From the NCBI GenBank assembly GCA_029782135.1, contig JAKOVI010000162.1:17322-81321 (forward strand): a stretch of DNA of 64,000 bases. Direction: 5' to 3'. Source of the stretch: Bacillota bacterium (lineage in GTDB: Bacteria; Bacillota; UBA4882; UBA10575). Every line of letters starts with the position of its first letter. Within the stretch, counting starts at the first letter, position 1. Both the position numbers and the translations under genes were made by a program. Of this stretch, positions 35,806 to 44,312 are shown one piece after another. Under the pieces are notes generated by a model, which worked only from the letters and a program-made list of their open reading frames with translations, was not told where the DNA came from and ran no database searches.

Positions 35806-35908
35806 CTCATTTACCTCCTTAACCTGAGCTCATTACCACCTGCAACTTCTCGGCAACCATTTTTTCATCAGCAATATTATCTGTGTAATTTCCGGAAAAA
35901 ACCCTTAA

Positions 35909-36385
35909 TTATGCCGAGAGTTCATCTTTTTGCAAGAAAAGGTTCAATTCGATCTGCCCGTAGGGGATGGTAATGGGAATCGTAAAGGCCATATTGATAT
36001 GTTTCAAAAAGTTGGGAACCTCGCCATCCATGATCAGCAAAGGCGGGGTAATCGTGCAAAAATAACCCACCTCCGCCAGGTTGGTGCTTGCCGTTCCGAC
36101 GATAATATTTTTTAACTCGCAAAGCGCACTCTGCCCCAAGGCATCGATCTCCGGGGAACTCTCCCCGAGCATTTGCGCGATGATCTTTTTCGCCGTTTCC
36201 TTGGACATCCCGCAGATCACCTGTCCCTGAAGGTCACCCAAAACGCCAACTAAAACCGCAATCTCATACTTAGATAACGGATCCTCATTAAAGAACGGTT
36301 TGCCTGTTTTCACATCGGGATTCAACATACTTTCAATCACTGTATGTACTGCCTTCACAAACGAATCAATATGTTGAAACGGCAC
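35909..36385 (-). CDS. CheC/CheX-type phosphatase-like protein (second copy)
   Basis: 158 residues of the CheC/CheX family, with active-site pattern SALCELKNIIVGTAS. It aligns with the 12.2-12.6 kb protein over VGVLGDLQGQVI and the C-terminal IPITIPYGQIELNL. The start is GTG 36383-36385, 8 bases after AAAGGAGG; an upstream ATG has no site. It lies 37 bases after rpe as the last gene of the kinase operon, hinting at a receiver substrate outside chemotaxis. Confidence 0.8.
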   Translation of the reverse strand: MPFQHIDSFVKAVHTVIESMLNPDVKTGKPFFNEDPLSKYEIAVLVGVLGDLQGQVICGMSKETAKKIIAQMLGESSPEIDALGQSALCELKNIIVGTASTNLAEVGYFCTITPPLLIMDGEVPNFLKHINMAFTIPITIPYGQIELNLFLQKDELSA

Positions 36386-36422
36386 AATCAAAACCTCCTT
36401 TACACTGGCATCCAATTCGGCA

Positions 36423-37088
36423 TTAACAACTGAGCTTTTTCAGTTCCTGAATGACCTGGGAGGGACTCTCTTGGTTCCGAAACACGTAAGTGCCGGCAAT
36501 TATAAAATCCGCTCCGGCGGAAACCACCTCCGCCGCAGTCGTCCGGTTAATCCCACCGTCGACGCCAATCCGGCAATCCAGTTTTTTCTCGTTAATCACC
36601 CGGCGAAGCCGTTCAATCTTTTTTAATACCCCCTTAATCAGAGTTTGGCCGCCAAAACCCGGGTTGACCGTCATCAACAAAACAATCTTCAATTCCGGCA
36701 GGATCAGATCAAGATCCAGCATCTCCAATGGAGTGGCCGGATTCAAGGCGACGCCCGCTTCCATTCCTTCTCCTTGGATCATCTGGACCAACCGGTGCAG
36801 GTGAACGGCGGTCTCAACATGCACAATCACCCGTTGACAACCGGCCTCCCGGAAAGGAACGACATAAAAATCGGGGTTGGTGACCATCAAATGCGCTTCA
36901 AAAGGTAAAGTGGAATATTCGCGAATTGCTTCGACCACCGGCGGGCCAAAAGTAAGATTCGGGACAAAATGGCCGTCCATAATATCCAAATGAAGCCAAT
37001 CGGCATTCTCCACCTTCGCTAATTCCGACCGGAGGTTGGAAAAATCGGCATTGAGGATCGAAGGTGCTACTTCGATTGGTTTGGACAT
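36423..37088 (-). CDS. rpe: Ribulose-phosphate 3-epimerase
   Basis: 221-residue TIM-barrel enzyme interconverting ribulose-5-P and xylulose-5-P in the pentose phosphate pathway. Motifs: APSILNADFSNL, metal site HLDIMDGHFVPN, EAHLMV, TVNPGFGGQ and VDGGIN. ATG 37086-37088 is preceded by AAAGGAGATGATTTA. It follows rsgA closely, as in many Bacillota (prkC-rsgA-rpe). Confidence 0.96.
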   Translation of the reverse strand: MSKPIEVAPSILNADFSNLRSELAKVENADWLHLDIMDGHFVPNLTFGPPVVEAIREYSTLPFEAHLMVTNPDFYVVPFREAGCQRVIVHVETAVHLHRLVQMIQGEGMEAGVALNPATPLEMLDLDLILPELKIVLLMTVNPGFGGQTLIKGVLKKIERLRRVINEKKLDCRIGVDGGINRTTAAEVVSAGADFIIAGTYVFRNQESPSQVIQELKKLSC

Positions 37089-37092
37089 TAAA

Positions 37093-38007
37093 TCATCTCC
37101 TTTTGCTACGGTTCTCCCCACTCCGCGGATATGGCCGGGCTTCCCCTTTTTTCAATTCCTCCAGAAACAACAGGTAATGTTCATAACGCCAGGGGAAGAT
37201 CTTCCCCTCTTGCACGGCCGTTTTCACTGCGCAATCCGGTTCCTGTTGATGGAGACAACCAACAAAACGGCATTCCGGGCTATATTCAGCAAACTCGATA
37301 AAATACTGAGCCAGATCGCGGGGGGAAATAAAATCCAAGTCCAGCTTGGTAAAACCGGGAGTATCAAACAGGAAACCCTTCACTTCCGGCAAAGGTAGCA
37401 ACTGCACTTCACGGGTGGTGTGCCGGCCGCGGCCAATCTTCTCACTAACCTGGCCGGTCTTCAACTGATATTGGGGAGCAAGCATATTGATCAAAGCGGA
37501 TTTTCCTACGCCGGACGGGCCCGCCAGGGTCGTCGCCTCACCGGCAAGTTCGGCCAGCATTTCTGCACGTCCTTGCCCGGTTTTGGTGCTGGTGCAAAGC
37601 GCCCGGTAACCAATCTTCCGGTACGGCCCGGCATTCTCCGCAGCGCACTCCGCCTCCACCAGATCAGATTTGTTAAAAACCAGCAAGGGGGAGAAATGAT
37701 AGGCCTCCAGCATGACCAAAAAACGGTCGATCAAAACGTAATTAAAGTCTGGATCTTTATGGGCAAAAACCAAGGCCACTTGGGTTACATTGGCCACATA
37801 AGGCCGTTTAAGCACCGTGCTGCGGGGGTGAACCTTTTCAATCACCCCTTGTGCGGTTGGGAGCAGCTCATAATCGACCAGGTCACCGACATAAATATCT
37901 CCACACTGCCGGAGTTTCCCACGCGGAACAGCAACAATCGTTTCTCCACACTCATTCAGTAGATAATAAAAACCGCCAATAATTCTGACAACCCGCCCAA
38001 CCGGCAA
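37093..38007 (-). CDS. rsgA: Ribosome small-subunit GTPase RsgA (YloQ)
   Basis: 304 residues. Circularly permuted GTPase involved in 30S maturation: N-terminal OB fold, then G4 FNKSDLVE, G1 GPSGVGKSAL and G3 DTPG, and a zinc site CRFVGCLHQQEPDC (Cys-x5... Cys-x-His-x5-Cys) near 250. The start is a TTG behind GGAGGGG. The gene stops 4 bases before rpe. About 150 bases separate it from prkC, with no feature seen there. Confidence 0.95.
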   Translation of the reverse strand: MPVGRVVRIIGGFYYLLNECGETIVAVPRGKLRQCGDIYVGDLVDYELLPTAQGVIEKVHPRSTVLKRPYVANVTQVALVFAHKDPDFNYVLIDRFLVMLEAYHFSPLLVFNKSDLVEAECAAENAGPYRKIGYRALCTSTKTGQGRAEMLAELAGEATTLAGPSGVGKSALINMLAPQYQLKTGQVSEKIGRGRHTTREVQLLPLPEVKGFLFDTPGFTKLDLDFISPRDLAQYFIEFAEYSPECRFVGCLHQQEPDCAVKTAVQEGKIFPWRYEHYLLFLEELKKGEARPYPRSGENRSKRR

Positions 38008-38157
38008 CCAATCCCCTCCTGGAGTAAAAAAGTAAGTGCTATCTTATTTCTCGGCAAGGACAAAGCATTTCTACAGCGCTTCTTGATCCCACAAACGTAG
38101 AAAAACCGTTCACGGATCACTTAACCGCTCGCGAACCGGCTCCGGTCGGTCATCCCC

Positions 38158-39852
38158 TCAGTTCTCCTCAAACATCTGCTCCGGCCCGGTACTAATCCCG
38201 GTTGGACCGGCGCTGACCACAAAACTCATCTCAGTGTTGATCGGGACAACCTCGCCGGGAAGCGGTTTTTGATCCAAAATGTTCCCTTGGAGATAGGGGC
38301 TTGTTTTATAGATCACGGAATTATTGAAAACCAAACCCAAACTTGGCAATTCCGACTGAACCTTCACTAAAGGCGCACCGATAAAATTCGGAACCTCCAC
38401 ATACTCAGGGCCAAGACTCCGGTAAATATCGACCGTTGCCCCTTTTTGAATCTTTGTGTTCGGAGCAGGCTTTTGCCGGATAATATGGTCTTCGGGTACA
38501 TTCCGGTTACTCTCCGAGTAGATGTCGCCTCTCTTTAAACCCGCCTGGTCCAAGAGAATTTCAGCTTCAATTAAAGTTTTTCCGGTTAAATCCGGGACCA
38601 TTACCGTCTCGATCCCCGAACTGACCACGACATCAATAACGCGGCCTTTCCGGACAATCATCCCGGGTTTGGGTACCTGCGAAAGAATCCCCCCCGGTTG
38701 CACCGTCTCATTTGGTTCGCGTTTTACCACATTCAGCCGCAAACCATTTTTTTCCGCGAGTTTTTCCGCCTCGGTCACCTCAAAACCGATTAAGTTCGGA
38801 ACCGCAACTTCAGGTTTGGCCGGAATCAAGTATAAATAACCGACTCCCGCCAACGCCAGCGCGGCAAAGATCGAAAAGAGCACCGCGGTAAAATTGAGCA
38901 ATCTGGTTTTAAAGGTTTTCTTCGGTTTCTCCGCCCGCTGACCTTTTCCTGGATCCTTCTCTTCTTCAAGCCGTGGCAACTCGAGGATTTGGGTCGGATA
39001 ATCCTCGAACTCTTCATGCTCCGGTTTTAAGCCTAAAATTTCCTGAAGGTCTTTGCTCAAGACCAAAGCGGAAGGATACCGTTTCTCTAAATCTTTCGCC
39101 AGTAACCGTTGGATTAAAACCCCGACCGGCTTCGGATTTTGCGCCACAATCTCTTTGAGCAGCGGCGGCTCTTCTTGCAAATGTTTCAAAGCAACGGCAA
39201 TCGGGCTTTCTCCTTGAAACGGCACTTCCCCGGTGAGCATTTCGTAAACGACGCACCCGAGTGAGTACAGATCGGACTGCGGTCCGACCGGCAACCCCTT
39301 GGCTTGCTCAGGTGAGAAATACTGTACCGAACCCATGACCACCCCGGTCTGGGTGTAGCCGCTGGTCGTCACCGCCCGGGCAATTCCGAAATCAGTAACC
39401 TTGACCACTCCATCATTGGTGATGAGAATATTATGCGGTTTAATATCACGATGAATAATATTATGCTCATGGGCATGGCGCAATGCCTCGCTGATCTGAA
39501 GCGTAATCCGTAATGCACGGTTTAAGGCAAAGGGCGCTTCTTTCTTGATCAATTCTTTAAGATTGGTGCCTGCAATATATTCCATGACGATGTAGTGCGT
39601 CTCACCGTCTTGACCGACATCAAAGATATTGACCACGTTCGAATGGGAAAGACTAGCCGCGGATTGCGCTTCCCGCCTGAACCTTTCCACAAATTCTTTA
39701 TCTGATGAATACTGTGACCGCAGAATCTTGATGGCAACCGTCCGTTGCAGCAGAGTGCATTCTGCCTTATAGACTAATGCCATCCCACCTTCACCGATCA
39801 GCTCGAGAATCCGGTATCGATTACCCAAAAGACTACCTATCACACGCTTCAC
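38158..39852 (-). CDS. prkC: PASTA-domain Ser/Thr protein kinase PrkC
   Basis: 564 residues: kinase domain (about 12-275) with GEGGMALVYKA, Lys42, catalytic HRDIKPHN (Asp136), DFGIAR and FSPEQAKG; linker; one membrane segment (about 326-346); three PASTA repeats (about 350-555, e.g. VPNLIGFEVTEAEKLAEKNG). The external PASTA part binds muropeptides or lipid II; the kinase controls wall synthesis and germination. Starts at GTG 39850-39852 or a GTG three codons on. Neighbours PrpC, RsgA and FHA are typical, and IreB is a likely substrate. Confidence 0.96.
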   Translation of the reverse strand: MKRVIGSLLGNRYRILELIGEGGMALVYKAECTLLQRTVAIKILRSQYSSDKEFVERFRREAQSAASLSHSNVVNIFDVGQDGETHYIVMEYIAGTNLKELIKKEAPFALNRALRITLQISEALRHAHEHNIIHRDIKPHNILITNDGVVKVTDFGIARAVTTSGYTQTGVVMGSVQYFSPEQAKGLPVGPQSDLYSLGCVVYEMLTGEVPFQGESPIAVALKHLQEEPPLLKEIVAQNPKPVGVLIQRLLAKDLEKRYPSALVLSKDLQEILGLKPEHEEFEDYPTQILELPRLEEEKDPGKGQRAEKPKKTFKTRLLNFTAVLFSIFAALALAGVGYLYLIPAKPEVAVPNLIGFEVTEAEKLAEKNGLRLNVVKREPNETVQPGGILSQVPKPGMIVRKGRVIDVVVSSGIETVMVPDLTGKTLIEAEILLDQAGLKRGDIYSESNRNVPEDHIIRQKPAPNTKIQKGATVDIYRSLGPEYVEVPNFIGAPLVKVQSELPSLGLVFNNSVIYKTSPYLQGNILDQKPLPGEVVPINTEMSFVVSAGPTGISTGPEQMFEEN

Positions 39853-39964
39853 CTCAATCAGCTAGTCAAACCCTGAAAAATACGATAATTCGGGACGATT
39901 TTCACAAAGTGGTTTTTCGCCATCAACCAGGTAAATTCCTTCTCCGCCTTATGATGGAGACAAC

Positions 39965-40660
39965 TCAAAGAAAAGCGACAATGACGGAGATATTATCGAT
40001 TCCGCCCTTCTCATTGGCCGTCTGCACCATCTGCTCGGCAATCTCTTGGGGTGAAAGCTCCGCGCTGAGCAGCGCAGCAATCTCTTCATGGGAGAGCATC
40101 ACCGTGAGCCCGTCCGAACAGAGTAAGACCCGATCGCCCGGGGCGATGGCATACTCGGCATACTCCACCTTGACTTCCATGGGTGTCCCTAAGGCCCTGG
40201 TCAGAATATGCCTTTGCGGATGGTTTCTGGCTTGCTCTTCCGTGATTCCGCCGTTCCGCACCAGCTCGGCCACCAAAGTATGATCCTCCGTCAATTGGGT
40301 CAATACACCTTGCCGCCACAGGTAAACGCGGCTATCCCCCACATGGGCCACACAAATCCGGCCGTTTTCCACTTTGACGACCGCTACCGTCGTCCCCATT
40401 CCTGTGCATTCCTCGTGCTCACCGGCATATTTTAACAGAACATGATTGGCTTCTTGGATGACGGACGCTAAAGCTTCCTTAAAATCCGGGCCTTCCGCTT
40501 CCAAGGCCAGCACCCGTTCGACCACTAAGGCACTGGCTACTTCGCCGGCCTGGTGGCCACCCATGCCGTCCGCCAAGACCAAAAGCGTTCCCTTACGGCC
40601 AATACAATCTTCGTTGATCTCGCGCACCTTACCTACGTGGGTTGCCATTCCAACCTTCAT
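39965..40660 (-). CDS. prpC: PP2C-family protein phosphatase PrpC
   Basis: 231 residues, the cognate phosphatase of PrkC. Metal-binding motifs GKVREINEDC, LADGMGGHQAGEVA, HVGDSRVYL, LLCSDGLT and the final GGIDNISVIV are all intact. The start is ATG 40658-40660 directly behind GAGGTGGGGG; a longer frame with 22 more codons lacks a site. It lies 112 bases before prkC and 114 bases after the FHA gene. Confidence 0.95.
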   Translation of the reverse strand: MKVGMATHVGKVREINEDCIGRKGTLLVLADGMGGHQAGEVASALVVERVLALEAEGPDFKEALASVIQEANHVLLKYAGEHEECTGMGTTVAVVKVENGRICVAHVGDSRVYLWRQGVLTQLTEDHTLVAELVRNGGITEEQARNHPQRHILTRALGTPMEVKVEYAEYAIAPGDRVLLCSDGLTVMLSHEEIAALLSAELSPQEIAEQMVQTANEKGGIDNISVIVAFL

Positions 40661-40774
40661 CTCTCCCCCACCTCGCAACCTCTTTACGGCTCGCAACCAG
40701 ATGACCGGGGACTTTTGCACCATCATCTGTCTTCCTAATAACTATGCGGCGCTAATCTCTTGCAGCCTGGAATC

Positions 40775-41203
40775 TTAGCTCTGTGGCCGCTCTTGATGTA
40801 GCGCAATAACTTTAAGCACCGACCCGCCAACTTTGACCTCATCTCCGGGAGAAATAAAGGTGGCCTCGATCCGGCGGTTATTACAGTAGGTGCCGTTCGT
40901 ACTCCCTAGATCCTTTAATAAAAAGGCCTTCTTCTTAGGGTGATATTGCAAAATCGCATGCTCCCGCGAAACTTGCGGATCGTTCAGTTGGATATGATTC
41001 TCCATTTGCCGGCCAATCTTCATCGTCATTGGCGTCAAGAGAAACTCCCGGCCTTTGTCAGGGCCGTCAATCACTACGACGGCAATCTGTGGCAGCGGGG
41101 GTGTCTGCAGTTTGGATCTTTTAAAAACCTTAGTGTCATCAACCAATTCTTCCGGGTTTACCCGGTTTTTTCCCCAACTTAACCACCATTCTTTAATTTT
41201 CAT
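40775..41203 (-). CDS. FHA domain protein
   Basis: 142 residues with one forkhead-associated phosphothreonine-binding domain (about 50-135): MKIGRQMENHIQL, SREHAIL and DLGSTNGTYCN contain the conserved Gly-Arg, Ser-Arg-x-His and Asn-Gly. The basic N-terminus (MKIKEWWLSWGK) could touch the membrane. It probably reads PrkC phosphorylation. It lies between rlmN and prpC, with AGGAGATG before its ATG. Confidence 0.9.
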   Translation of the reverse strand: MKIKEWWLSWGKNRVNPEELVDDTKVFKRSKLQTPPLPQIAVVVIDGPDKGREFLLTPMTMKIGRQMENHIQLNDPQVSREHAILQYHPKKKAFLLKDLGSTNGTYCNNRRIEATFISPGDEVKVGGSVLKVIALHQERPQS

Positions 41204-41267
41204 TATAACACATCTCCTATGATTGAAGTGTAAAACAAAGCACCGCCGCGAAAAGTTAAAGATCTAT

Positions 41268-42302
41268 TCATCTTTTCTTCATTTGTTTCAATCTTTGTCG
41301 TAATTGACCGCAGGCCGCCTCGATCTCTGCCCCTCTTTCCTGCCTGATACTTACTGCGACATTACTCCGTTGCAACGTTTGATAAAAGCGGCGGAGTGTC
41401 GCCGAGGCCGAAGGATGGTAACCGGTACCAGGGACCGGATTATACGGAATCAAATTGACATGACAGAGCCAACCGTTTGTAAGGGCCAACAACTCCTTAA
41501 GATCCTCTTCCCCGTCGTTGACCCCGTCAATCATGATGTACTCTAAAGTCACCCGGCGTTTGGTCCTGGCGGCATAATGACGGCCGGCTTCCATTAAGAC
41601 CGGCAAGGGGTAAGTCCGGTTGAGCGGAATCAGTTCCGATCTTAAATCATCACGGGCGGCATGAAGAGAAATCGCCAAATTGATCTGGAGATCCTCTTCA
41701 GCCAAACGGTAAATGGCGGGGACAATCCCGCTTGTTGAGATTGTCAGGTGGCGGGCGGCAATACCCAACCCGTAATCGGCATTCAACAGCCTAATCGCCT
41801 TTAAAGTTGCCTCATAGTTGGCCAAAGGTTCACCTTGCCCCATGGCGACCGCATGCGTGATCCGCGTCTTCCGTTCTATCCCGATCCGGCGTACCTGATC
41901 GACAATCTCGGCAACCCTCAGATTGCGGACGAATCCTTGCTGGCCGGTCGCGCAAAAGGCACAACCAATCGCACAACCGACCTGGGTCGAAAAGCAAACC
42001 GTTTTACGCCGTTCCTCCGGGATAAAAACACTTTCCACATGACAACCATCTAGTAAACGAAAATAATACTTTTTAGTTCCATCCGCTGCCTCCCGGGCGC
42101 CTTCCTCTGTTACGGCCGCCGTCACCAAACCCTTCTCCGCCAACTGCCGTTGGAAAGCAAGCGGCAGATTACTCATCAGTGCAAAATCGTCAACTCCTTG
42201 TTTGTAGAGCCATTTAAAGATCTGCTCCGCCCGGTAACGAGGTTGCCCCAGGCTTGTTACGAACTCTTCCATCTCCTGAAGTGTCATTCCAAGGATCTCC
42301 AA
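41268..42302 (-). CDS. rlmN: 23S rRNA (adenine2503-C2)-methyltransferase RlmN
   Basis: 344-residue radical SAM methylase of 23S A2503 and tRNA A37. The CxxxCxxC cluster is at 110-117 (CAIGCAFC) and the second catalytic cysteine is Cys331 (AACGQL). The GxGEPLxN motif appears as MGQGEPLANY. The start is TTG after AGGGGAG. It heads the rlmN-FHA-prpC-prkC-rsgA-rpe-cheX operon, a conserved Bacillota order with FHA and cheX as additions. Confidence 0.93.
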   Translation of the reverse strand: MEILGMTLQEMEEFVTSLGQPRYRAEQIFKWLYKQGVDDFALMSNLPLAFQRQLAEKGLVTAAVTEEGAREAADGTKKYYFRLLDGCHVESVFIPEERRKTVCFSTQVGCAIGCAFCATGQQGFVRNLRVAEIVDQVRRIGIERKTRITHAVAMGQGEPLANYEATLKAIRLLNADYGLGIAARHLTISTSGIVPAIYRLAEEDLQINLAISLHAARDDLRSELIPLNRTYPLPVLMEAGRHYAARTKRRVTLEYIMIDGVNDGEEDLKELLALTNGWLCHVNLIPYNPVPGTGYHPSASATLRRFYQTLQRSNVAVSIRQERGAEIEAACGQLRQRLKQMKKR

Positions 42303-42361
42303 ACTACTACTCCCCTCTTCCGCTGCCGTCCTTCGAGTCCTGGCTCGCTTTAATCTTAATC

Positions 42362-42404
42362 GCCGGGGCAGAATGGTAAGGAAACACCATTCTGGACGCG
42401 GCTA
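42362..42404. repeat. Palindromic element, short relative of the 6.28 kb arms
   Basis: GCCGGGGCAGAATGGT then six bases then ACACCATTCTGG.CGCGGC forms a hairpin (AGAATGGT 42370-42377 with ACCATTCT 42386-42393). It reads like the left and right ends of the 6283-6509 element joined. The gene-free gap 42303-42641 otherwise contains only the spo0A terminator. Confidence 0.6.
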
Positions 42405-42556
42405 AATAACTTTCAAGCAACTAGCTAGAAAAAATGCCTTACCACTAGATTGGCCACCATTCAATTTGTTCCTGTAAAACAAATAACGAAAGTCAAACTT
42501 TTTCAAAGGCACCCCGGGTATTATGCCCCTTTCCCCTCCTGTTTAGTTCATACGGC

Positions 42557-42600
42557 AAAAAGACCCGGGCGGAATGTTCCTGACATCCTTCGGGTCTTTG
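42557..42600 (-). terminator. spo0A terminator
   Basis: Stem AAAGACCCG / CGGGTCTTT (42559-42567 with 42591-42599) with a 23-base loop and T-run on the minus strand, 42 bases past spo0A. Confidence 0.85.
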
Positions 42601-42641
42601 CAAAATATAATTCGGGCGGGACAACTAGATTACTAATATAT

Positions 42642-43451
42642 CTAATAAGATAGTTTCAGTTGGAGTCGAATCCGGTCCGCTACTTTAGCAATAAATGAAG
42701 CTGCTGTCGGGAAGCGCGCATTCACCCCCTGCGAACTGTCCGTCCCAAACATCTTCTTGAAGGACTCAATGTTCCCTCTTTCCCAGCCGATTTCGATCGT
42801 ATGCCGGATCGCCGATTCTACCCCACTGGCGGTCGAGTTGTACTTCTCCGCAATCCGGGGATACAAATTCTTGGTGATGTTTCCTAAAATGTCTTCTTCC
42901 TGGATTGCCATGATGATCGCATCACGCAGGTATGCATAGCCGCGAAAATGTGCCGGGATCCCAATCTCATGGAAGATCTTGGTGACCTCCAGTTCAAGCT
43001 GGTGACGGGAGACTCCTTTGCCCTGTACGGGAAGTGCTTTATACTGGTGCGAACTATCTTTTATGTATTCCTGATTTTGACGGCCGAATTGACGGATCCT
43101 CTCCAGTAAAGTGTTAATATCAAACGGCTTGACCATGTAATAGACTGCCCCCATCGCGATCAACCGCTGAACCATTGACTCTTGTTCGAAAGCGGTCAGA
43201 ACGATTACTTGAGGCGCATCAGGGAGCTCCGCCAAACGCTCCATCACCCCGATCCCATCCAGATATGGCATGGTAATATCAAGGATTAAGAGATCGGGTT
43301 TGTACCCCTTAATCATTTCCACAGCCTGTAGGCCATCATAAGCTGTAGCTACCAGCTCCATATCTTCTTGCATATTGATGTGTTCAGCAAGGATACTGCA
43401 TAATTCCCGGTTATTATCCGCCAGAACCACACGGATTTTCCTTTCCTCCAA
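42642..43451 (-). CDS. spo0A: Sporulation master regulator Spo0A
   Basis: 269 residues. Receiver domain (about 5-125) with acidic LADNN, phospho-acceptor Asp58 in LLILDITMP, and the switch Lys in MVKPFD. The C-terminal Spo0A DNA-binding domain (about 155-265) shows EIGIPAHFRGYAYLRDAI and STASGVESAIRH. It controls entry into sporulation. The start is TTG (43449-43451) behind AGGAGGTG. The usual neighbour spoIVB is absent. Confidence 0.97.
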   Translation of the reverse strand: MEERKIRVVLADNNRELCSILAEHINMQEDMELVATAYDGLQAVEMIKGYKPDLLILDITMPYLDGIGVMERLAELPDAPQVIVLTAFEQESMVQRLIAMGAVYYMVKPFDINTLLERIRQFGRQNQEYIKDSSHQYKALPVQGKGVSRHQLELEVTKIFHEIGIPAHFRGYAYLRDAIIMAIQEEDILGNITKNLYPRIAEKYNSTASGVESAIRHTIEIGWERGNIESFKKMFGTDSSQGVNARFPTAASFIAKVADRIRLQLKLSY

Positions 43452-43492
43452 AAATACACCTCCTCTCCTTTACGTAAAAAATTACCATTTTT

Positions 43493-43527
43493 CGTCGAAT
43501 CATTTCTACACAAAAATCCCATTTCCT
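43493..43527 (-). promoter_or_regulatory. Possible sigma-H promoter with 0A-like box before spo0A
   Basis: Minus-strand AGGAAAT (43521-43527), 13 bases, AGAAAT (43502-43507) resembles a sigma-H promoter, and CGTCGAA (43493-43499, plus strand) differs by one base from the 0A box TGTCGAA. This suits Spo0A autoregulation but each element is imperfect. Confidence 0.45.
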
Positions 43528-43551
43528 GCTCACGAAAAGGAGGTGTTTATC

Positions 43552-44076
43552 TTACGCCGGCGTCTTCTTTTCCCGGTTATCCAGTACCATCAGATAAATA
43601 TCTTTCCAGTGCGGATCAGAATTCCGTTTCAGCATGGCTTTCTTTTTAAAGCCAAGCTTTTTATAGCAATGAATTGCCCGGTGGTTAAAGGCATAAACCC
43701 GAAGATAGAGGAGGTTCAAGCGGAGTTCGTGGAAGACATACTCGATGATCTGCTGCAGGGCTAATGTTCCATAGCCTTTATTCCAATACTCTTTTTCCCC
43801 AATCCGCACCCGCAGTTCCGCTTCCCGGCGGCGCCAGCAAATATGGTCAAGTTCCAAATCCCCTATTACATTCCCGTTTTCATCCTCGATCGCGTAAAGC
43901 TGGTACTCCTTATGCTGCATCATCTCTTCAAACCAGCGTTCGCATTCCGTTAAATCCTGGGGTAAACCGCGGTCGACAAACTGCTCAACCTCGGGGTCGC
44001 GATTCCAGATGATCATCTTCTTCAGGTCCTCCTTCCGGAAAGGACGAACCTGAACCGCACTGCCTTGCTCCGACAT
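43552..44076 (-). CDS. GNAT N-acetyltransferase (RimJ/RimL type)
   Basis: 174 residues with the RimJ/RimL-type GNAT fold: VRPFRKEDLKKMIIWN at the start, acetyl-CoA loop EYWNKGYGTLALQQ and AIHCYKKLGFKKK. Substrate unknown; this group acetylates protein N-termini, aminoglycosides or polyamines. ATG 44074-44076 is placed nine bases after AAGGAG. It lies about 100 bases upstream of spo0A, but a separate spo0A promoter is likely. Confidence 0.8.
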   Translation of the reverse strand: MSEQGSAVQVRPFRKEDLKKMIIWNRDPEVEQFVDRGLPQDLTECERWFEEMMQHKEYQLYAIEDENGNVIGDLELDHICWRRREAELRVRIGEKEYWNKGYGTLALQQIIEYVFHELRLNLLYLRVYAFNHRAIHCYKKLGFKKKAMLKRNSDPHWKDIYLMVLDNREKKTPA

Positions 44077-44142
44077 GACTGCCACTCCTTCGTCGACTAA
44101 ACTTCAATAGGTGCTGCTTCTATGCTTGGACTAAAGAATAAA

Positions 44143-44214
44143 AAGCTCCCTGCGGCCGGTTGATTATTAATCTTCGCCTCACTGCGGGGTGTTGTGAAAG
44201 TAAACGCAGGGAGT
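44143..44214 (-). other. Hairpin with long loop and T-run after the dipeptidase
   Basis: CTCCCTGCG pairs with CGCAGGGAG around a 50-base loop and is followed on the minus strand by CTTTTTATTC. It could terminate the dipeptidase transcript or form a leader of the acetyltransferase gene. Confidence 0.45.
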
Positions 44215-44312
44215 TAACGAGGATTCTTACCCTAATATTCTTTCACTTCAGGTATAACCCTCTAAGTAAAAACAGGCAGGATCGTGGGGTTCTGGTCTTT
44301 TTAACACCTTTT

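Noticed and set aside
41268..42302. Cfr-type resistance methylase instead of RlmN
   Set aside because: Gene order with prpC-prkC-rsgA-rpe and the N-terminal RlmN pattern indicate the housekeeping enzyme.
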